From contig NZ_CP047020.1 of assembly GCF_009796285.1 (NCBI RefSeq), positions 1,302,001-1,366,000 of the forward strand: a DNA stretch of 64,000 nucleotides. The letters are read 5' to 3'. Source of the stretch: Streptomyces broussonetiae. GTDB lineage: Bacteria > Actinomycetota > Actinomycetes > Streptomycetales > Streptomycetaceae. A program made the translations under genes and the position numbers. A model generated the notes under the pieces. It did no database searches. It saw only the letters and a program-made list of their open reading frames with translations, and was not told the DNA's origin. Positions 33,411 to 42,423 of this stretch are shown here, one piece after another. Every line of letters starts with the position of its first letter. The first letter of the stretch is position 1.

Positions 33411-33866
33411 CTAAGAGCCCTCCCGGGCGGCGTCCAGGCGGCCGACGCGGGCCACGTTCTGCCGGTCCTCGGGGTCCTGGCTGGGCTCGGCGGCGAACCA
33501 GGCGTCGAGGATCTCCTTCAGTACCGGCCCCGAGGTCAGGCGCAGGCTCAGGGCGAGGACGTTGGCGTCGTTCCAGCGGCGGGCACCGTCCGCCGTCACC
33601 GCGTCCGTGCACAGGGCAGCGCGAACGCCGCGCACCTTGTTGGCCGCGATGGACGCACCCGTGCCGGTCCAGCAGCACACCACCGCCTGGTCGGCGGCGC
33701 CGTCGGCCACGTCGCGGGCCGCCGCCTGCGAGCAGACCGCCCACTGGGGGTCGGACCCGGCCCGCAGCGCACCGTGCGTACGCACCTCGTGGCCGCGTTC
33801 CCCCAGCTCGGCGAGGAGGAGCCGGGCGACGGGTTCGTCCATGTCGGAGGAGACGGAGATCCGCAT
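33411..33866 (-). CDS. RpiB/LacA/LacB-family sugar-phosphate isomerase
   Basis: A 151-residue protein of the RpiB/LacAB fold: MRISVSSDMDEPVARLLLAE at the N-terminus and the signature VVCCWTGTGASIAANKVRGV, then RAALCTDAVTADGARRWNDA with LALSLRL. In RpiB the Cys of this region is the base for aldose-ketose isomerisation of ribose 5-phosphate, but members with other sugar phosphates exist. ATG 33866 is taken because the protein starts with the first beta-strand. It overlaps a 5'-truncated beta-trefoil fragment on the other strand only in its upstream region. Confidence 0.85.
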   Translation of the reverse strand: MRISVSSDMDEPVARLLLAELGERGHEVRTHGALRAGSDPQWAVCSQAAARDVADGAADQAVVCCWTGTGASIAANKVRGVRAALCTDAVTADGARRWNDANVLALSLRLTSGPVLKEILDAWFAAEPSQDPEDRQNVARVGRLDAAREGS

Positions 33867-33879
33867 ACGGCAGAGCGTA

Positions 33880-34208
33880 GCCGTTCCTTCGCGACGGATG
33901 TCCTGCTCGACGATCACTTCGCGTCCGTCTACGAGAGGTGGACCGTCACGCCCTGCGTGGGCGGGTATGCCATCCGGGACGTCGGGACCGGATTCTGGGC
34001 CACGGACCGGGACGGCCGGGTGCTCGGCACCTCGGACTTCGACTCCGGCGGTTCGGTCTGGGTGGTCCAGCGGGCAGACGACGGGGCCTTCACCATCAGC
34101 AAGCGGGGTCAGGCCTCGGTCTGGACCGCCGTCGGCGATCACGTCGAGCTGAAGCCCGCCAACGGCTCTTCGGCTCAGCACTGGCGGTTCGAACGGCTCG
34201 TCGGCTGA
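33880..34208 (+). pseudogene. beta-trefoil (I66-like) protein fragment
   Basis: The plus frame encodes WTVTPCVGGYAIRDVGTGFW, VWVVQRADDGAFTISKRG and NGSSAQHWRFERLVG, with the repeating W..../Q.W pattern of a beta-trefoil like those of I66 serine-protease inhibitors. It lacks an ATG, GTG or TTG start between the RpiB gene start and the domain. The first one-third of a trefoil also seems to be missing, so it is probably a 5'-truncated gene. A start farther upstream (GTG 33774) would run antisense into the RpiB gene and is less likely. Confidence 0.45.
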
Positions 34209-34220
34209 CGCCTGTCGCAC

Positions 34221-34246
34221 GGGGGCGGGGCTCGGGGCCCGCCCCC
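34221..34246. terminator. GC hairpin terminator
   Basis: GGGGGCGGG and CCCGCCCCC form a 9-bp stem with an 8-base loop, just after the beta-trefoil fragment and 70 bp before the end of the convergent STAS-ANTAR gene. Confidence 0.6.
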
Positions 34247-34314
34247 ATCACGTCGTGAAGACCGAACGCGGCAGTGCGAGAGTGCCGGCACCATCAGCAT
34301 GCGGAACGACTCGT

Positions 34315-36546
34315 CTAGGAGTGCCGTGGCGGGGCGTCCGTCGTCCGCGGGTCCGAGGCGTCCGAGGTGTCCGAGGCACCAGGGGCACCAGGGGCGTCCG
34401 AGGTGGTCTTGCCCCCGGTGAGGAGCCGGTGGAGGTGTTCGAGGGCGTCGAGGAGGACCGAACGGTGGTACCAGCTCAGCCAGGCCGCCGTCTCGGAGGC
34501 CAGCAGGCCGAGGGCCTCGGTGCGATCGGCGGTCGGGCGGTGCCCGGCATCGGGCCAGAGCAGGGTGAGCACACCGGTGCAGGGGCCGGCCGAGGACAGG
34601 ACGGGGACGCTCTGCAGGGCGCGGGTACCGGTGGCCAGCAGGACGTGCCGGGACTCCTCGGAGAGCAGGCTGCCGGCAGCCACGTCGGGCACACTCACCC
34701 GGCGTCCGCGCAGCCGGGCGATCGCGTCGGCCGTACCTTCGTCCCCATCGCGCACCAGATGGTCAAGAAACGTATCCGCACAGCCGTGGTGGGACTCCAG
34801 CACCAGCGCGTTCACGGCCGGGTCGACGCACCGCACGTACCCGGCGGGCGCCTGACCGGCGGCGAGGGCCTCATACAGCACGGCATCGATCATCTGCCGC
34901 CGGTAGCGGGGGTCGCGGCCGTCGCGGGCCAGGATCCGCAGCGGCGGGACGGGCAGGGGGCGGCGGCCCGGGAACCACACCGCGCCGTCCGGGGGCCGGG
35001 CCACCACCACGGCGGAGGCGAGAACGCGCAACGGCACGTTGAACCGCTGCGAGACCTCGCGCAGCACCCGGAAGGCGCCGCCGGAGGCCGGCAGGCCGTA
35101 GCGCACCATGATCAGGCCCTGTGCCATACCGATGACCGGGGCGGTGCGCACCCGGGCACGCAGCGCGCGGACCTCCTTGCGCAGATCCTCGTAGCTGGGC
35201 CGTAGGGGGTCCGCCACCTGCGACCGCCAGGCGGGCAGTTCCGCCGTGCGGGTGGCGGCTCGGGCCAGCTCGTGCAGCGCCTCGTCAAGGGTGGCGAAAA
35301 GCCGTACGCCGTCCAGCCGGGCGAGGTGCACCGCCTCGCGCACCCCGGGCCGGGCCCGGACGATGATCAGGTCCGGGCGCCCGGCGCGTGCCCGGGTCGT
35401 CTCGCTGAGCGCGCGCAGCACGGCGGCACCGCCGAGCTGCACATGAGCCATGTCGAGGACGGGCCGCAGCCCGGCGAGGTCCGCCTGGGCCAGATGGCCG
35501 CACAGCTCCGCGGCCCAGGCCTCGGCGCCCTCGGCGCCCTCGGCGGCGAGACTGCCGGACATACGCAGCAGCAGCGCCTTCTCGGACAGCAGCCCCTCGA
35601 CGACGGACGACTCGATGACGAGCGGGAACGGCACGCGTCGCGGGGCCGGGGCGGCGGGTTGGGGCGACCTGGCGGACCGAGTGGGGGCGGAGGGCCGAGT
35701 CAGGGCGGAGGGCCCGGCCGACGCAACGGGTTCTGGCGATGCGGCGGGTCGAGTCTGGCCGAGGGGATGAGTCGGGGCGGCAGGCTGAGACGGGGCGGGA
35801 GGCTGAACCGACCCGGCGGATTGAGGGGATGCGGGGGGCTGGGCCGATGTGGCGAGCTGAGCCCAGACGACGGGCCGGACCGACGTGGAGGGCTGAGCTG
35901 GGGCGGAGGGCCGGACCGGCGTGGGAGGCCGAGTCGGCTCGGCCGGCTGGACCGCCCCGGCCGGCTGGACCGGTGCGGCAGGCTGGACCGGTGCGGCCGA
36001 CGAAGCCATCCCCGCGGGTCGGGCAGCCGGTGTGGCAGGCGAAGTCTGCGTGAGGTGCAGGCCCTGCTCGGTCGCTGAAGCCTGCACAGCGGGCCGGGTC
36101 CGCTCGGCAGGCTGGGCAGGTTCGACGGCGGGAACCTGCGCAGCCACCGACGCGCGCACGGCAGCAGAAGCCTCCCCGACTGCCGGGGCCTGCACGCCGG
36201 AAGGGTCCTGGTCCAGGAATGTAGCCCGCCAGAGGAAAGGTCCTTGGCCGACGGGCGCAGCCCGACCGACCGAAGCGCCCTCCCCAACAGGCACAACCCG
36301 CCCGGCAGAAGAGTCCCCCTCCACCGGCACAGGCCACCCGACCGAGGAGCCCGGCCCACCAGGCACATCCCGCCCAACAGCCACACCTCGCCCGACAGGC
36401 GCAGCCTGACCGACGGACGAGTCCTGCCCGCAAGACGCACCCTGACCGCCGGAAGACCCCCGCCCGGTAGGCGCGACCTGACCCGCGGACGGCCCCTGCC
36501 CGCAAGGCGCGGCCTGACCCGTTCCCGGGTCGGACGGCCGGCTCAT
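34315..36546 (-). CDS. STAS-ANTAR-GAF regulator with Pro/Ala-rich N-terminus
   Basis: A 743-residue protein. Residues 1 to about 300 are low-complexity (first Gly/Val/Gly-rich, then many QPAAP/VRPSAP-like units). Then come a STAS domain (about 305-425, ALLLRMSGSLAAEG, RPVLDMAHVQLGGAAVLRAL), an ANTAR RNA-binding domain (about 455-505, TAPVIGMAQGLIMVRYGLPA, VLREVSQRFNVPLRVLASAV) and a GAF domain (about 530-700). ANTAR domains bind nascent mRNA hairpins to prevent termination. The ATG 36546 overlaps the TGA of the upstream STAS gene by four bases, which supports the start and shows coupling. The long N-terminal tail is unusual for this family. Confidence 0.85.
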   Translation of the reverse strand: MSRPSDPGTGQAAPCGQGPSAGQVAPTGRGSSGGQGASCGQDSSVGQAAPVGRGVAVGRDVPGGPGSSVGWPVPVEGDSSAGRVVPVGEGASVGRAAPVGQGPFLWRATFLDQDPSGVQAPAVGEASAAVRASVAAQVPAVEPAQPAERTRPAVQASATEQGLHLTQTSPATPAARPAGMASSAAPVQPAAPVQPAGAVQPAEPTRPPTPVRPSAPAQPSTSVRPVVWAQLATSAQPPASPQSAGSVQPPAPSQPAAPTHPLGQTRPAASPEPVASAGPSALTRPSAPTRSARSPQPAAPAPRRVPFPLVIESSVVEGLLSEKALLLRMSGSLAAEGAEGAEAWAAELCGHLAQADLAGLRPVLDMAHVQLGGAAVLRALSETTRARAGRPDLIIVRARPGVREAVHLARLDGVRLFATLDEALHELARAATRTAELPAWRSQVADPLRPSYEDLRKEVRALRARVRTAPVIGMAQGLIMVRYGLPASGGAFRVLREVSQRFNVPLRVLASAVVVARPPDGAVWFPGRRPLPVPPLRILARDGRDPRYRRQMIDAVLYEALAAGQAPAGYVRCVDPAVNALVLESHHGCADTFLDHLVRDGDEGTADAIARLRGRRVSVPDVAAGSLLSEESRHVLLATGTRALQSVPVLSSAGPCTGVLTLLWPDAGHRPTADRTEALGLLASETAAWLSWYHRSVLLDALEHLHRLLTGGKTTSDAPGAPGASDTSDASDPRTTDAPPRHS

Positions 36547-37016
36547 GGGCCCGCTCGTCGTAGGGTCGTCAGGGGGCCTCTTCCCGTGTCCAGTGCGTCT
36601 CGGTGGGCCTCCAGGGTGTTCAGGGCGGACGCCATCGTGGCATGTACGCGTACGCCGGGCAGGCCCGCGGTCCGCAGCGCCTCCCGGATCTGCGGACGGG
36701 GCTGTACGACGGGCAGGGCGCGGCCGGAGAAGGCCAGGCTGCCGGTCGCCCGGTCCAGGGAACGTACCGCGGCGGCGCAGGCGAGGTACATCTCGGTCAT
36801 GTCCAGCACGGGGTGTTCGCCGGCCTGGTCGGCGTGTGCGATGTGTGCGGCGAGCACCTCGGAGAACTCCATGGCGTTGGCGGCGTCGACCGTGCCCGAT
36901 GCTTTCAGGACGCTGAGCCCGCCGACCTCGGGCCGCCGCTCGTGCAGGGCCTGCAGGAACAGCAGGCTCGAGCCGCGACGGCGGGCGCGGGCAGGCGACG
37001 GCTGACCGTTGTCCAT
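36543..37016 (-). CDS. STAS-like regulator
   Basis: A 157-residue STAS-like protein: LSVLKASGTVDAANAMEFSE, HPVLDMTEMYLACAAAVRSL, ALPVVQPRPQIREALRTAGL. These are the same strands and helices as the STAS domain of the protein it precedes, VLDM...AAVLRAL, so the two are probably derived from one ancestor. ATG 37016 follows AGGAAG. It is translationally coupled (ATGA) to the ANTAR protein and is likely its antagonist or partner. Confidence 0.8.
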   Translation of the reverse strand: MDNGQPSPARARRRGSSLLFLQALHERRPEVGGLSVLKASGTVDAANAMEFSEVLAAHIAHADQAGEHPVLDMTEMYLACAAAVRSLDRATGSLAFSGRALPVVQPRPQIREALRTAGLPGVRVHATMASALNTLEAHRDALDTGRGPLTTLRRAGP

Positions 37017-37371
37017 GGGATCGGGCTTCCTGAGTCGGGAAGGATCAGCCAGCCGCGTCTTGACCGGGGCTTCACTGTGCTCCGCGCGTCCCCGCGATGC
37101 AACGATTTTCCCCGGGCGTGTCGCGCCCGTGCGCCTCCGCCCGGTACGCCACCGTACGGGTGAGGTACGGCGCCGACCGGGGGACGGGCTCGACGGCACG
37201 GCGGCGTTGGGCGGGCCCGGCGGATGGTCGACTCGTGCAACCAACAGCGGAGTTGGCGTCCGGCGGACCCCTCCTCAGGAGAGCGGCGGTCGTGCACCGC
37301 GACGAGGGGACGCCCCACGGCGTGGGCCATCGTGGCTGCGCGCCGCGGGGGCATCCCTGCTCCGGGCCTGG
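37017..37371. other. intergenic stretch, no gene seen
   Basis: No frame shows a domain, ribosome site or biased codon use. It is presumably the promoter region of the STAS / STAS-ANTAR pair. Confidence 0.5.
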
Positions 37372-37632
37372 TCAGACCAGCGGGTCCTCGCGGAAAAGGT
37401 CGCTGGTGGCGCGCAGGGGGGTTTGCCGGTCCGCGGCATCGGCCTCCCGCATCCGATCGCACCAGGGGCAGGGGTCCACCGCATCGCCGTCGGCCCTACC
37501 CACTGGCCACTCAGGGCGTGCCGCGTCATCTCCAACAGCCGGCTTCCGGGTGACGGCCTCACTGCCGCCGCCCCTGGCGATGAGGCCCCAACCCCGGTAG
37601 GAATCAAACCACTTCGCCACACCACCAGGCAC
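37372..37632 (-). CDS. small protein with truncated cold-shock domain start
   Basis: An 86-residue frame starts at GTG 37632 with GGAGG six bases upstream. Residues 4-20 read GVAKWFDSYRGWGLIARGGG, matching the first strands of a cold-shock domain (TVKWFNxEKGFGFI, RNP-1). The RNP-2 strand (VFVH) and the rest of the barrel are absent. The C-terminus instead reads DPCPWCDRMREADAADRQTP and LRATSDLFREDPLV, with a CxxC pair. It is either a decayed CSP gene or a small protein using a CSP-like N-terminus. Confidence 0.45.
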   Translation of the reverse strand: MPGGVAKWFDSYRGWGLIARGGGSEAVTRKPAVGDDAARPEWPVGRADGDAVDPCPWCDRMREADAADRQTPLRATSDLFREDPLV

Positions 37633-38008
37633 AGGGAACCTCCACGCTAGAGCGGTTTCCAAGGGGTCACCCAGCGTCCGCCCGCGCACCGTTGTCGGCA
37701 ACCGGCGTGCACCCGTGCGCGCGAGGCAGACTCCCGGCGCGCGGCCCGCCGACGCGACTCTCCACGGCAGACCGACAGGCCGGCGGACTTGCAGAGGAGG
37801 TGGAGATGGAGGTGGAGGTGAGGAAACGGCCGTACGCCTCGCGCCACCGCGACATCTGCGCTCAGGCGCGCGCAGAGCGGCGGCAACTCCGCGCTCCACC
37901 AGGCCTCGACGGCCACGCTCAGCACGGTGACAACGGCTGCGTGGGCCAGGGCGCGCGCGAAGCGCGGTCAGCACCCGAGCCGCACGCACGGCAGGCGCTG
38001 TCGGCAGG
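37633..38008. other. intergenic stretch with GGAGGT hexamer run
   Basis: No gene is visible. Bases 37795-37823 are a run of GGAGGTGGAGATGGAGG-like hexamers, resembling multiple Shine-Dalgarno sites but not followed by a sensible coding frame. Confidence 0.4.
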
Positions 38009-40306
38009 TCAGCGGATGGCGCTCTGCCTCGCCGCCTCGGCAAGGCTGAGCTGGAGACGTCGGGCGACATCGACGTGGTCACCGGTCCAGATGAGGCGGA
38101 CGGCGGTGGCGGTGGCCTGGCCCCGTCCGTCGACGAGGTCCGTACGGACGGACTCCACGAGCCGCGCGGCGGACTCGGGACGGAGCCGGACGGGGGCCGG
38201 GAGGGGCTCGTCACGGCCCAGACTCGCCGCGAGGCCGCGGTACCACTCCGCGACGCGGGACGCGTCGCCGAGGATGGCACGGTGGGCATCGGTCTGGTCG
38301 GTGCCCGAGCGCACCGGCCCGCAGTCCCGCCACAGGGAGACGACGGCGTCGGCGGCCAACCGCAGGGCGGCCACGCCCGTGACGAGTGTGGTCGCGTCCG
38401 CCAGCGACACGGGCTTGGCGCCGCGTTCGGCCAGGTAGGTCCGGAAGGCGTCGTCGAGCCGGCGGGCGGAGGCCGCTGCCTCGCGGTTCAGCTGCACCGG
38501 TTCACTGCCGGGTGCCGCACAGATGCAGTGGCGCAGGGCGTAGTCCACGGCGCCGGTGAGATAGCGGGCGCTGTCGGTGTAGGCCTCCGCGAGTGCCGTG
38601 CGTACCTCGGACCCTGCGCCGCGCGGCCAGAAGAACAGCGCGACGACGATGCTCACGGCACAGCCCAGGGCGATGTCCTGCACACGGAGCAGGACGATGT
38701 GCCAGTCGGGGTTCTGGCCGATGTTGAACAGCACGACGAGCGTCACGGTGAAGGCGGCCTGCCCCGCGGCGAAGGAGATGGCCGCGGGGGCGATACCGGC
38801 CACCAGAATGGCGAGGGGGAGCACGAACCACAGGACGGTGCCGTGGTGCCCGACCAGGTACAGCAGTCCGGCGCCGACGAAGGAGCCGACCACGGTGCCG
38901 AGGACGGCGCGCAGCGCGTTCTGGCCCGTGCTGAGCGCGTTGGAGCGCAGCACGGACAGGGTGCCGAGCAGCACCCAGAAGGAGTGCTGCACGCCGGTCA
39001 GGTAGGCCAGCAGCACGGCGATACCGAGGCCGGCGGCTCCGCGCAGGCTGTTGCGCAGCCACACCGAGTGGAGCCCGAGGTGCGCCGCGGCCCGTTCGCG
39101 CGCCGAGGCCAGCGGCTCGGTCAGCGCACCGGGTTCCCGGCCGAGGAGCCGGTCGCGCCAGTGCCGTTGCCATGCGGTGGCGGCCAGTTCGACGTTGCCG
39201 GCGATCTGCAGGACGGCGAACCCCAGCTCCTGGGCGCGGAAGGAGAGGTCGAGCGTGGCGATGAACCCGTAGATCTCCGTCGCGCTGTCGCCGACCGGGT
39301 GGTAGGCGGGCAGCCGGACCGTGGAACTCTTCTCCATCCCGTTCATGGTCGCCCGCAGTCCGGTCATGGCGGCACCCATCGGACCGACGTCCCGGCGGAG
39401 GTCCGTGAGGAGCTCGGCGGCGTGGTCGAGGACGTCGGCGGCGGCGAGGCGCACCGTGCGCGCGGCCGGGTCGCAGGCCGGAGGCTCGTCGGTGTACGCG
39501 GGCCGGTCCGCCAGGATGGTGCTCAGCCAGGTCAGCTCGTCGACCAGGCGGACCAGGGCGCGGGACGTCATGGACAGGCCGGTGGGACGGTAGGGGGTGG
39601 TGTCGAACGCCTGCCGCAGGTCCGCGGTGGCGTCGGCGGTACGGTCGGCTGCCGCCCGGCGCTGCGCGAGGTCGGCCGCGGGGCCCTGCCCGCCCAGGCC
39701 GGAGGCGTCCGTGCGCAGGTGTGCGGCGGCGGCACGGCAGACGCGGGCCGCGGGCTCGCTGAGCGCGTCGTCGACGGGGCGCGGCCACAGCAGGCACACG
39801 GCCGCCAGCGCCGCCCCTGCCGCCAGCCCGGCGCCCGCGAGGCGGCCGGGCAGCTGCGCCAGCGGTACGGGGGCGGTGACGGGCAGGACGAACGCCAGCA
39901 GGAGCGCGGTCGCGCTGCCCGCCAGGACGGAGCTGACGACACCGGCGAACAGGACCGTGAAGCCGACCAGCAGGGTCGAGACGACGGCGAGCCAGGTCAC
40001 CGGTGCCACCAGCGTCCCCAGGCAGATCAGCACCGCCCAGGCGACCGCGAGCCCCGCCTGCGCCCGCAGCCGCTGCACCATCGGGCCGCTGAAGTCGACC
40101 AGGAGCAGCATGGAGAAGGATCCGAACGCGGCGAAACTCGCCATCGTCGACGAGTGGAGCACCTGAGTGCACAGCGCGAAGAGCGCCGGCATCACCAGCG
40201 CGGTCCGCCCGGCCCGCCTCGTCGCCGCGAGATCCGGATCGTGGTCGCGCAACCACGCCGCCCAGCGTGTCACGGGCCGCATCCGACCGGGGACCTGCAC
40301 GGACAT
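38009..40306 (-). CDS. FUSC-family membrane protein (aromatic acid exporter-like)
   Basis: A 765-residue protein with the FUSC layout: two clusters of about five or six membrane segments (roughly residues 30-170 and 410-540) separated by cytoplasmic helical regions and followed by a C-terminal soluble part. The second cluster contains the typical FWVLLGTLSVLRSNALSTGQ and NALRAVLGTVVGSFVGAG motifs. Family members include AaeB and YccS-type proteins; transport of aromatic acids is inferred only from this. ATG 40306 follows GGGAGG. It is divergent from the dha operon. Confidence 0.87.
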   Translation of the reverse strand: MSVQVPGRMRPVTRWAAWLRDHDPDLAATRRAGRTALVMPALFALCTQVLHSSTMASFAAFGSFSMLLLVDFSGPMVQRLRAQAGLAVAWAVLICLGTLVAPVTWLAVVSTLLVGFTVLFAGVVSSVLAGSATALLLAFVLPVTAPVPLAQLPGRLAGAGLAAGAALAAVCLLWPRPVDDALSEPAARVCRAAAAHLRTDASGLGGQGPAADLAQRRAAADRTADATADLRQAFDTTPYRPTGLSMTSRALVRLVDELTWLSTILADRPAYTDEPPACDPAARTVRLAAADVLDHAAELLTDLRRDVGPMGAAMTGLRATMNGMEKSSTVRLPAYHPVGDSATEIYGFIATLDLSFRAQELGFAVLQIAGNVELAATAWQRHWRDRLLGREPGALTEPLASARERAAAHLGLHSVWLRNSLRGAAGLGIAVLLAYLTGVQHSFWVLLGTLSVLRSNALSTGQNALRAVLGTVVGSFVGAGLLYLVGHHGTVLWFVLPLAILVAGIAPAAISFAAGQAAFTVTLVVLFNIGQNPDWHIVLLRVQDIALGCAVSIVVALFFWPRGAGSEVRTALAEAYTDSARYLTGAVDYALRHCICAAPGSEPVQLNREAAASARRLDDAFRTYLAERGAKPVSLADATTLVTGVAALRLAADAVVSLWRDCGPVRSGTDQTDAHRAILGDASRVAEWYRGLAASLGRDEPLPAPVRLRPESAARLVESVRTDLVDGRGQATATAVRLIWTGDHVDVARRLQLSLAEAARQSAIR

Positions 40307-40502
40307 GCGCACCTCCCGCGCACGCGGTTGCGGTCGGCCACCACCCACCACGCCACACCCCCCATATGCGGGCACAGAGCCGGCCTCCGCAACCCAGGGT
40401 GGCCTGCCCGTCGCGGCGCCGGTCGCGAGATCGCCCGGCAGGGCGCGCAGTTCGTCGGCCGTGGGCAGGCGCGAGCACCGCCCCCGCCGATCGCTGCGTA
40501 CC

Positions 40503-40533
40503 GTGAAAGGTGAGGATCACAGGTGACCTTCAC
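40503..40533. promoter_or_regulatory. inverted repeat in FUSC/dha divergent promoter region
   Basis: GTGAAAGGT and ACCTTCAC form an interrupted inverted repeat (8 of 9 pairs) with a 14-base spacer that also carries a second AGGTGA. It lies 197 bp upstream of the FUSC start and 229 bp upstream of dhaK. It is the only structured element I see in 40307-40761; a regulator operator is a guess. Confidence 0.35.
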
Positions 40534-40761
40534 TTCCGCAAGGTCGATACTGCGGGTAGACGAGGACGGACGGTCACCCCGGCAAGGCAGCGGTCAAGAC
40601 CTGGTATCCCGTCAGCGAAGTCAGCAACGAGTCCGCAAAAGCACCGCCACGACCCGCCCCCGACCGCACCGGACCGTTGGGATCAAGACCCGTGTTCCGC
40701 GCCGGTGACCTGCAAAGACGCAGGTCATGCGCCCCAGTGCAACGCTCTCGAGGAGACATCG

Positions 40762-41754
40762 ATGAGGATGCTGATCAACGTGCCGGAGACCGTCGTGGCG
40801 GACGCGCTGCGCGGGATGGCGGCCGCGTATCCCGACCTGACCGTGGACGTGGAACACCGGGTGATCGTCCGTCGGGACGCTCCCGTGGCCGGGCAGGTCG
40901 CGCTGGTGTCGGGCGGCGGCTCGGGGCACGAGCCGCTGCACGGAGGATTCGTGGGCCCCGGCATGCTGTCCGCCGCCTGTCCCGGAGAGGTGTTCACCTC
41001 ACCGGTGCCGGACCAGATGGCCCGCGCCGCCGCCGCCGTGGACAGCGGCGCCGGGGTGTTGTTCATCGTGAAGAACTACACCGGTGACGTGCTGAACTTC
41101 GACATGGCGGCCGAACTGGCGCAGGACGAGGGCATCCAGGTCGCCAAGGTGCTCGTGAACGACGACGTGGCCGTCACCGACAGCCTCTACACGGCCGGCC
41201 GGCGCGGCACCGGCGCGACGTTGTTCGTGGAGAAGATCGCGGGCGCCGCCGCGGCCGAGGGGCAGCCGCTGGAGCGCGTGGAGGCCATCGGGCGGCAGGT
41301 GAACGCGAACTCCCGCAGCTTCGGCGTGGCCCTCAGCGCCTGTACGACCCCGGCGAAGGGGAGCCCGACCTTCGATCTTCCGGACGGCGAGCTGGAGTTG
41401 GGCGTCGGCATCCATGGCGAACCGGGCCGGGAGCGGCGGCCGATGATGACCTCCGGGGAGATCGCCGACTTCGCCGTGAACGCGATCCTGGAGGACATGC
41501 CCCCGCGCGATCCCGTGCTCGTCCTGGTCAACGGCATGGGCGCCACCCCGCTGCTGGAGCTGTTCGGCTTCAACGCCGAGGTGCAGCGGGTGCTCGCCGA
41601 GCGCGGGGTCGCCGTGGCCCGCACGCTGGTCGGCAACTATGTGACGTCCCTGGACATGGCCGGCGCCTCGGTGACGCTGTGCCAGATCGACGAGGAGCTG
41701 CTGCGGCTGTGGGACGCGCCGGTGAAGACCCCGGCGCTGCGCTGGGGAATGTGA
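40762..41754 (+). CDS. dhaK: dihydroxyacetone kinase subunit DhaK
   Basis: A 330-residue DhaK that binds dihydroxyacetone covalently through His218 in GVGIHGEPGRER. The N-terminus has VALVSGGGSGHEPLHGGFVG with His56, FIVKNYTGDVLNFDMA and VNDDVAVTDSLYTAGRRGTG; the C-terminus has VNGMGATPLLELF. ATG 40762 is preceded by GAGGAG; a second ATG at 40768 is possible. It is the first gene of the dhaKLM operon (gaps 66 and 3 bp). The product is the substrate-binding part of the PTS-type kinase making dihydroxyacetone phosphate. Confidence 0.95.
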   Translation: MRMLINVPETVVADALRGMAAAYPDLTVDVEHRVIVRRDAPVAGQVALVSGGGSGHEPLHGGFVGPGMLSAACPGEVFTSPVPDQMARAAAAVDSGAGVLFIVKNYTGDVLNFDMAAELAQDEGIQVAKVLVNDDVAVTDSLYTAGRRGTGATLFVEKIAGAAAAEGQPLERVEAIGRQVNANSRSFGVALSACTTPAKGSPTFDLPDGELELGVGIHGEPGRERRPMMTSGEIADFAVNAILEDMPPRDPVLVLVNGMGATPLLELFGFNAEVQRVLAERGVAVARTLVGNYVTSLDMAGASVTLCQIDEELLRLWDAPVKTPALRWGM

Positions 41755-41820
41755 TACGGCGGACATGCCGGTCCGCATCCTCGCCACGCCGATCAGGCCC
41801 CTACCACGCAAGGAGATCCT

Positions 41821-42420
41821 GTGCTCGACGCCGACTTCTTCCGCCGCTGGATGGCGGCGACCGCCGCGTCCGTCGACCGTGAGGCGGAGCGGCTCACCCA
41901 ACTCGACTCGCCCATCGGGGACGCCGACCACGGCAGCAACCTGCACCGCGGCTTCGCCGCCGTGATGGCCGCGCTGGAGACGGAGGCGCCGGACACCCCC
42001 GGTGCCGTACTGGTCCTGGCCGGGCGGCAGCTGATCTCCACGGTCGGCGGAGCCTCCGGACCGCTGTACGGCACCCTGCTGCGCCGGACCGGCAAGGCTC
42101 TCGGCGAAGCCGCCGAGGTCGGTGTGGAGCAGTTCGCCGCGGCGCTGCGGGACGGTGTGGAAGGGGTGAAGAAGCTCGGCGGGGCGGTCGCCGGTGACAA
42201 GACCATGATCGACGCCCTGGAACCGGCCGTGAACGCGCTCGGGGACGGCTTCGCCGCGGCGCGGCAGGCCGCCGAGCAGGGTGCCGAGGCCACCATCCCG
42301 CTCCAGGCCCGCAAGGGCCGGGCGAGTTATCTCGGCGAGCGCAGCATCGGCCACCAGGACCCGGGGGCGACCTCCTCGGCGCTGCTGATCGCCGGGCTGG
42401 AAGCGGCGGCGGAGGGCTGA
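41821..42420 (+). CDS. dhaL: dihydroxyacetone kinase subunit DhaL
   Basis: A 199-residue DhaL that carries the ADP/ATP cofactor. Key signatures are LDSPIGDADHGSNLHRGFAA, with the Asp residues that hold two magnesium ions and ADP, and STVGGASGPLYGTLL, KTMIDALEPA and SIGHQDPGATSS. The GTG start at 41821 follows AAGGAG. In PTS-dependent systems the ADP is rephosphorylated in place by DhaM. Confidence 0.95.
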   Translation: MLDADFFRRWMAATAASVDREAERLTQLDSPIGDADHGSNLHRGFAAVMAALETEAPDTPGAVLVLAGRQLISTVGGASGPLYGTLLRRTGKALGEAAEVGVEQFAAALRDGVEGVKKLGGAVAGDKTMIDALEPAVNALGDGFAAARQAAEQGAEATIPLQARKGRASYLGERSIGHQDPGATSSALLIAGLEAAAEG

Positions 42421-42423
42421 CCC

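Noticed and set aside
37560..37640. A sequence like a tRNA T-arm (GGTTTGATTCC) on the minus strand near 37600.
   Set aside because: The acceptor and anticodon stems do not form, and the same bases code for the start of the cold-shock-like protein with a good ribosome site.
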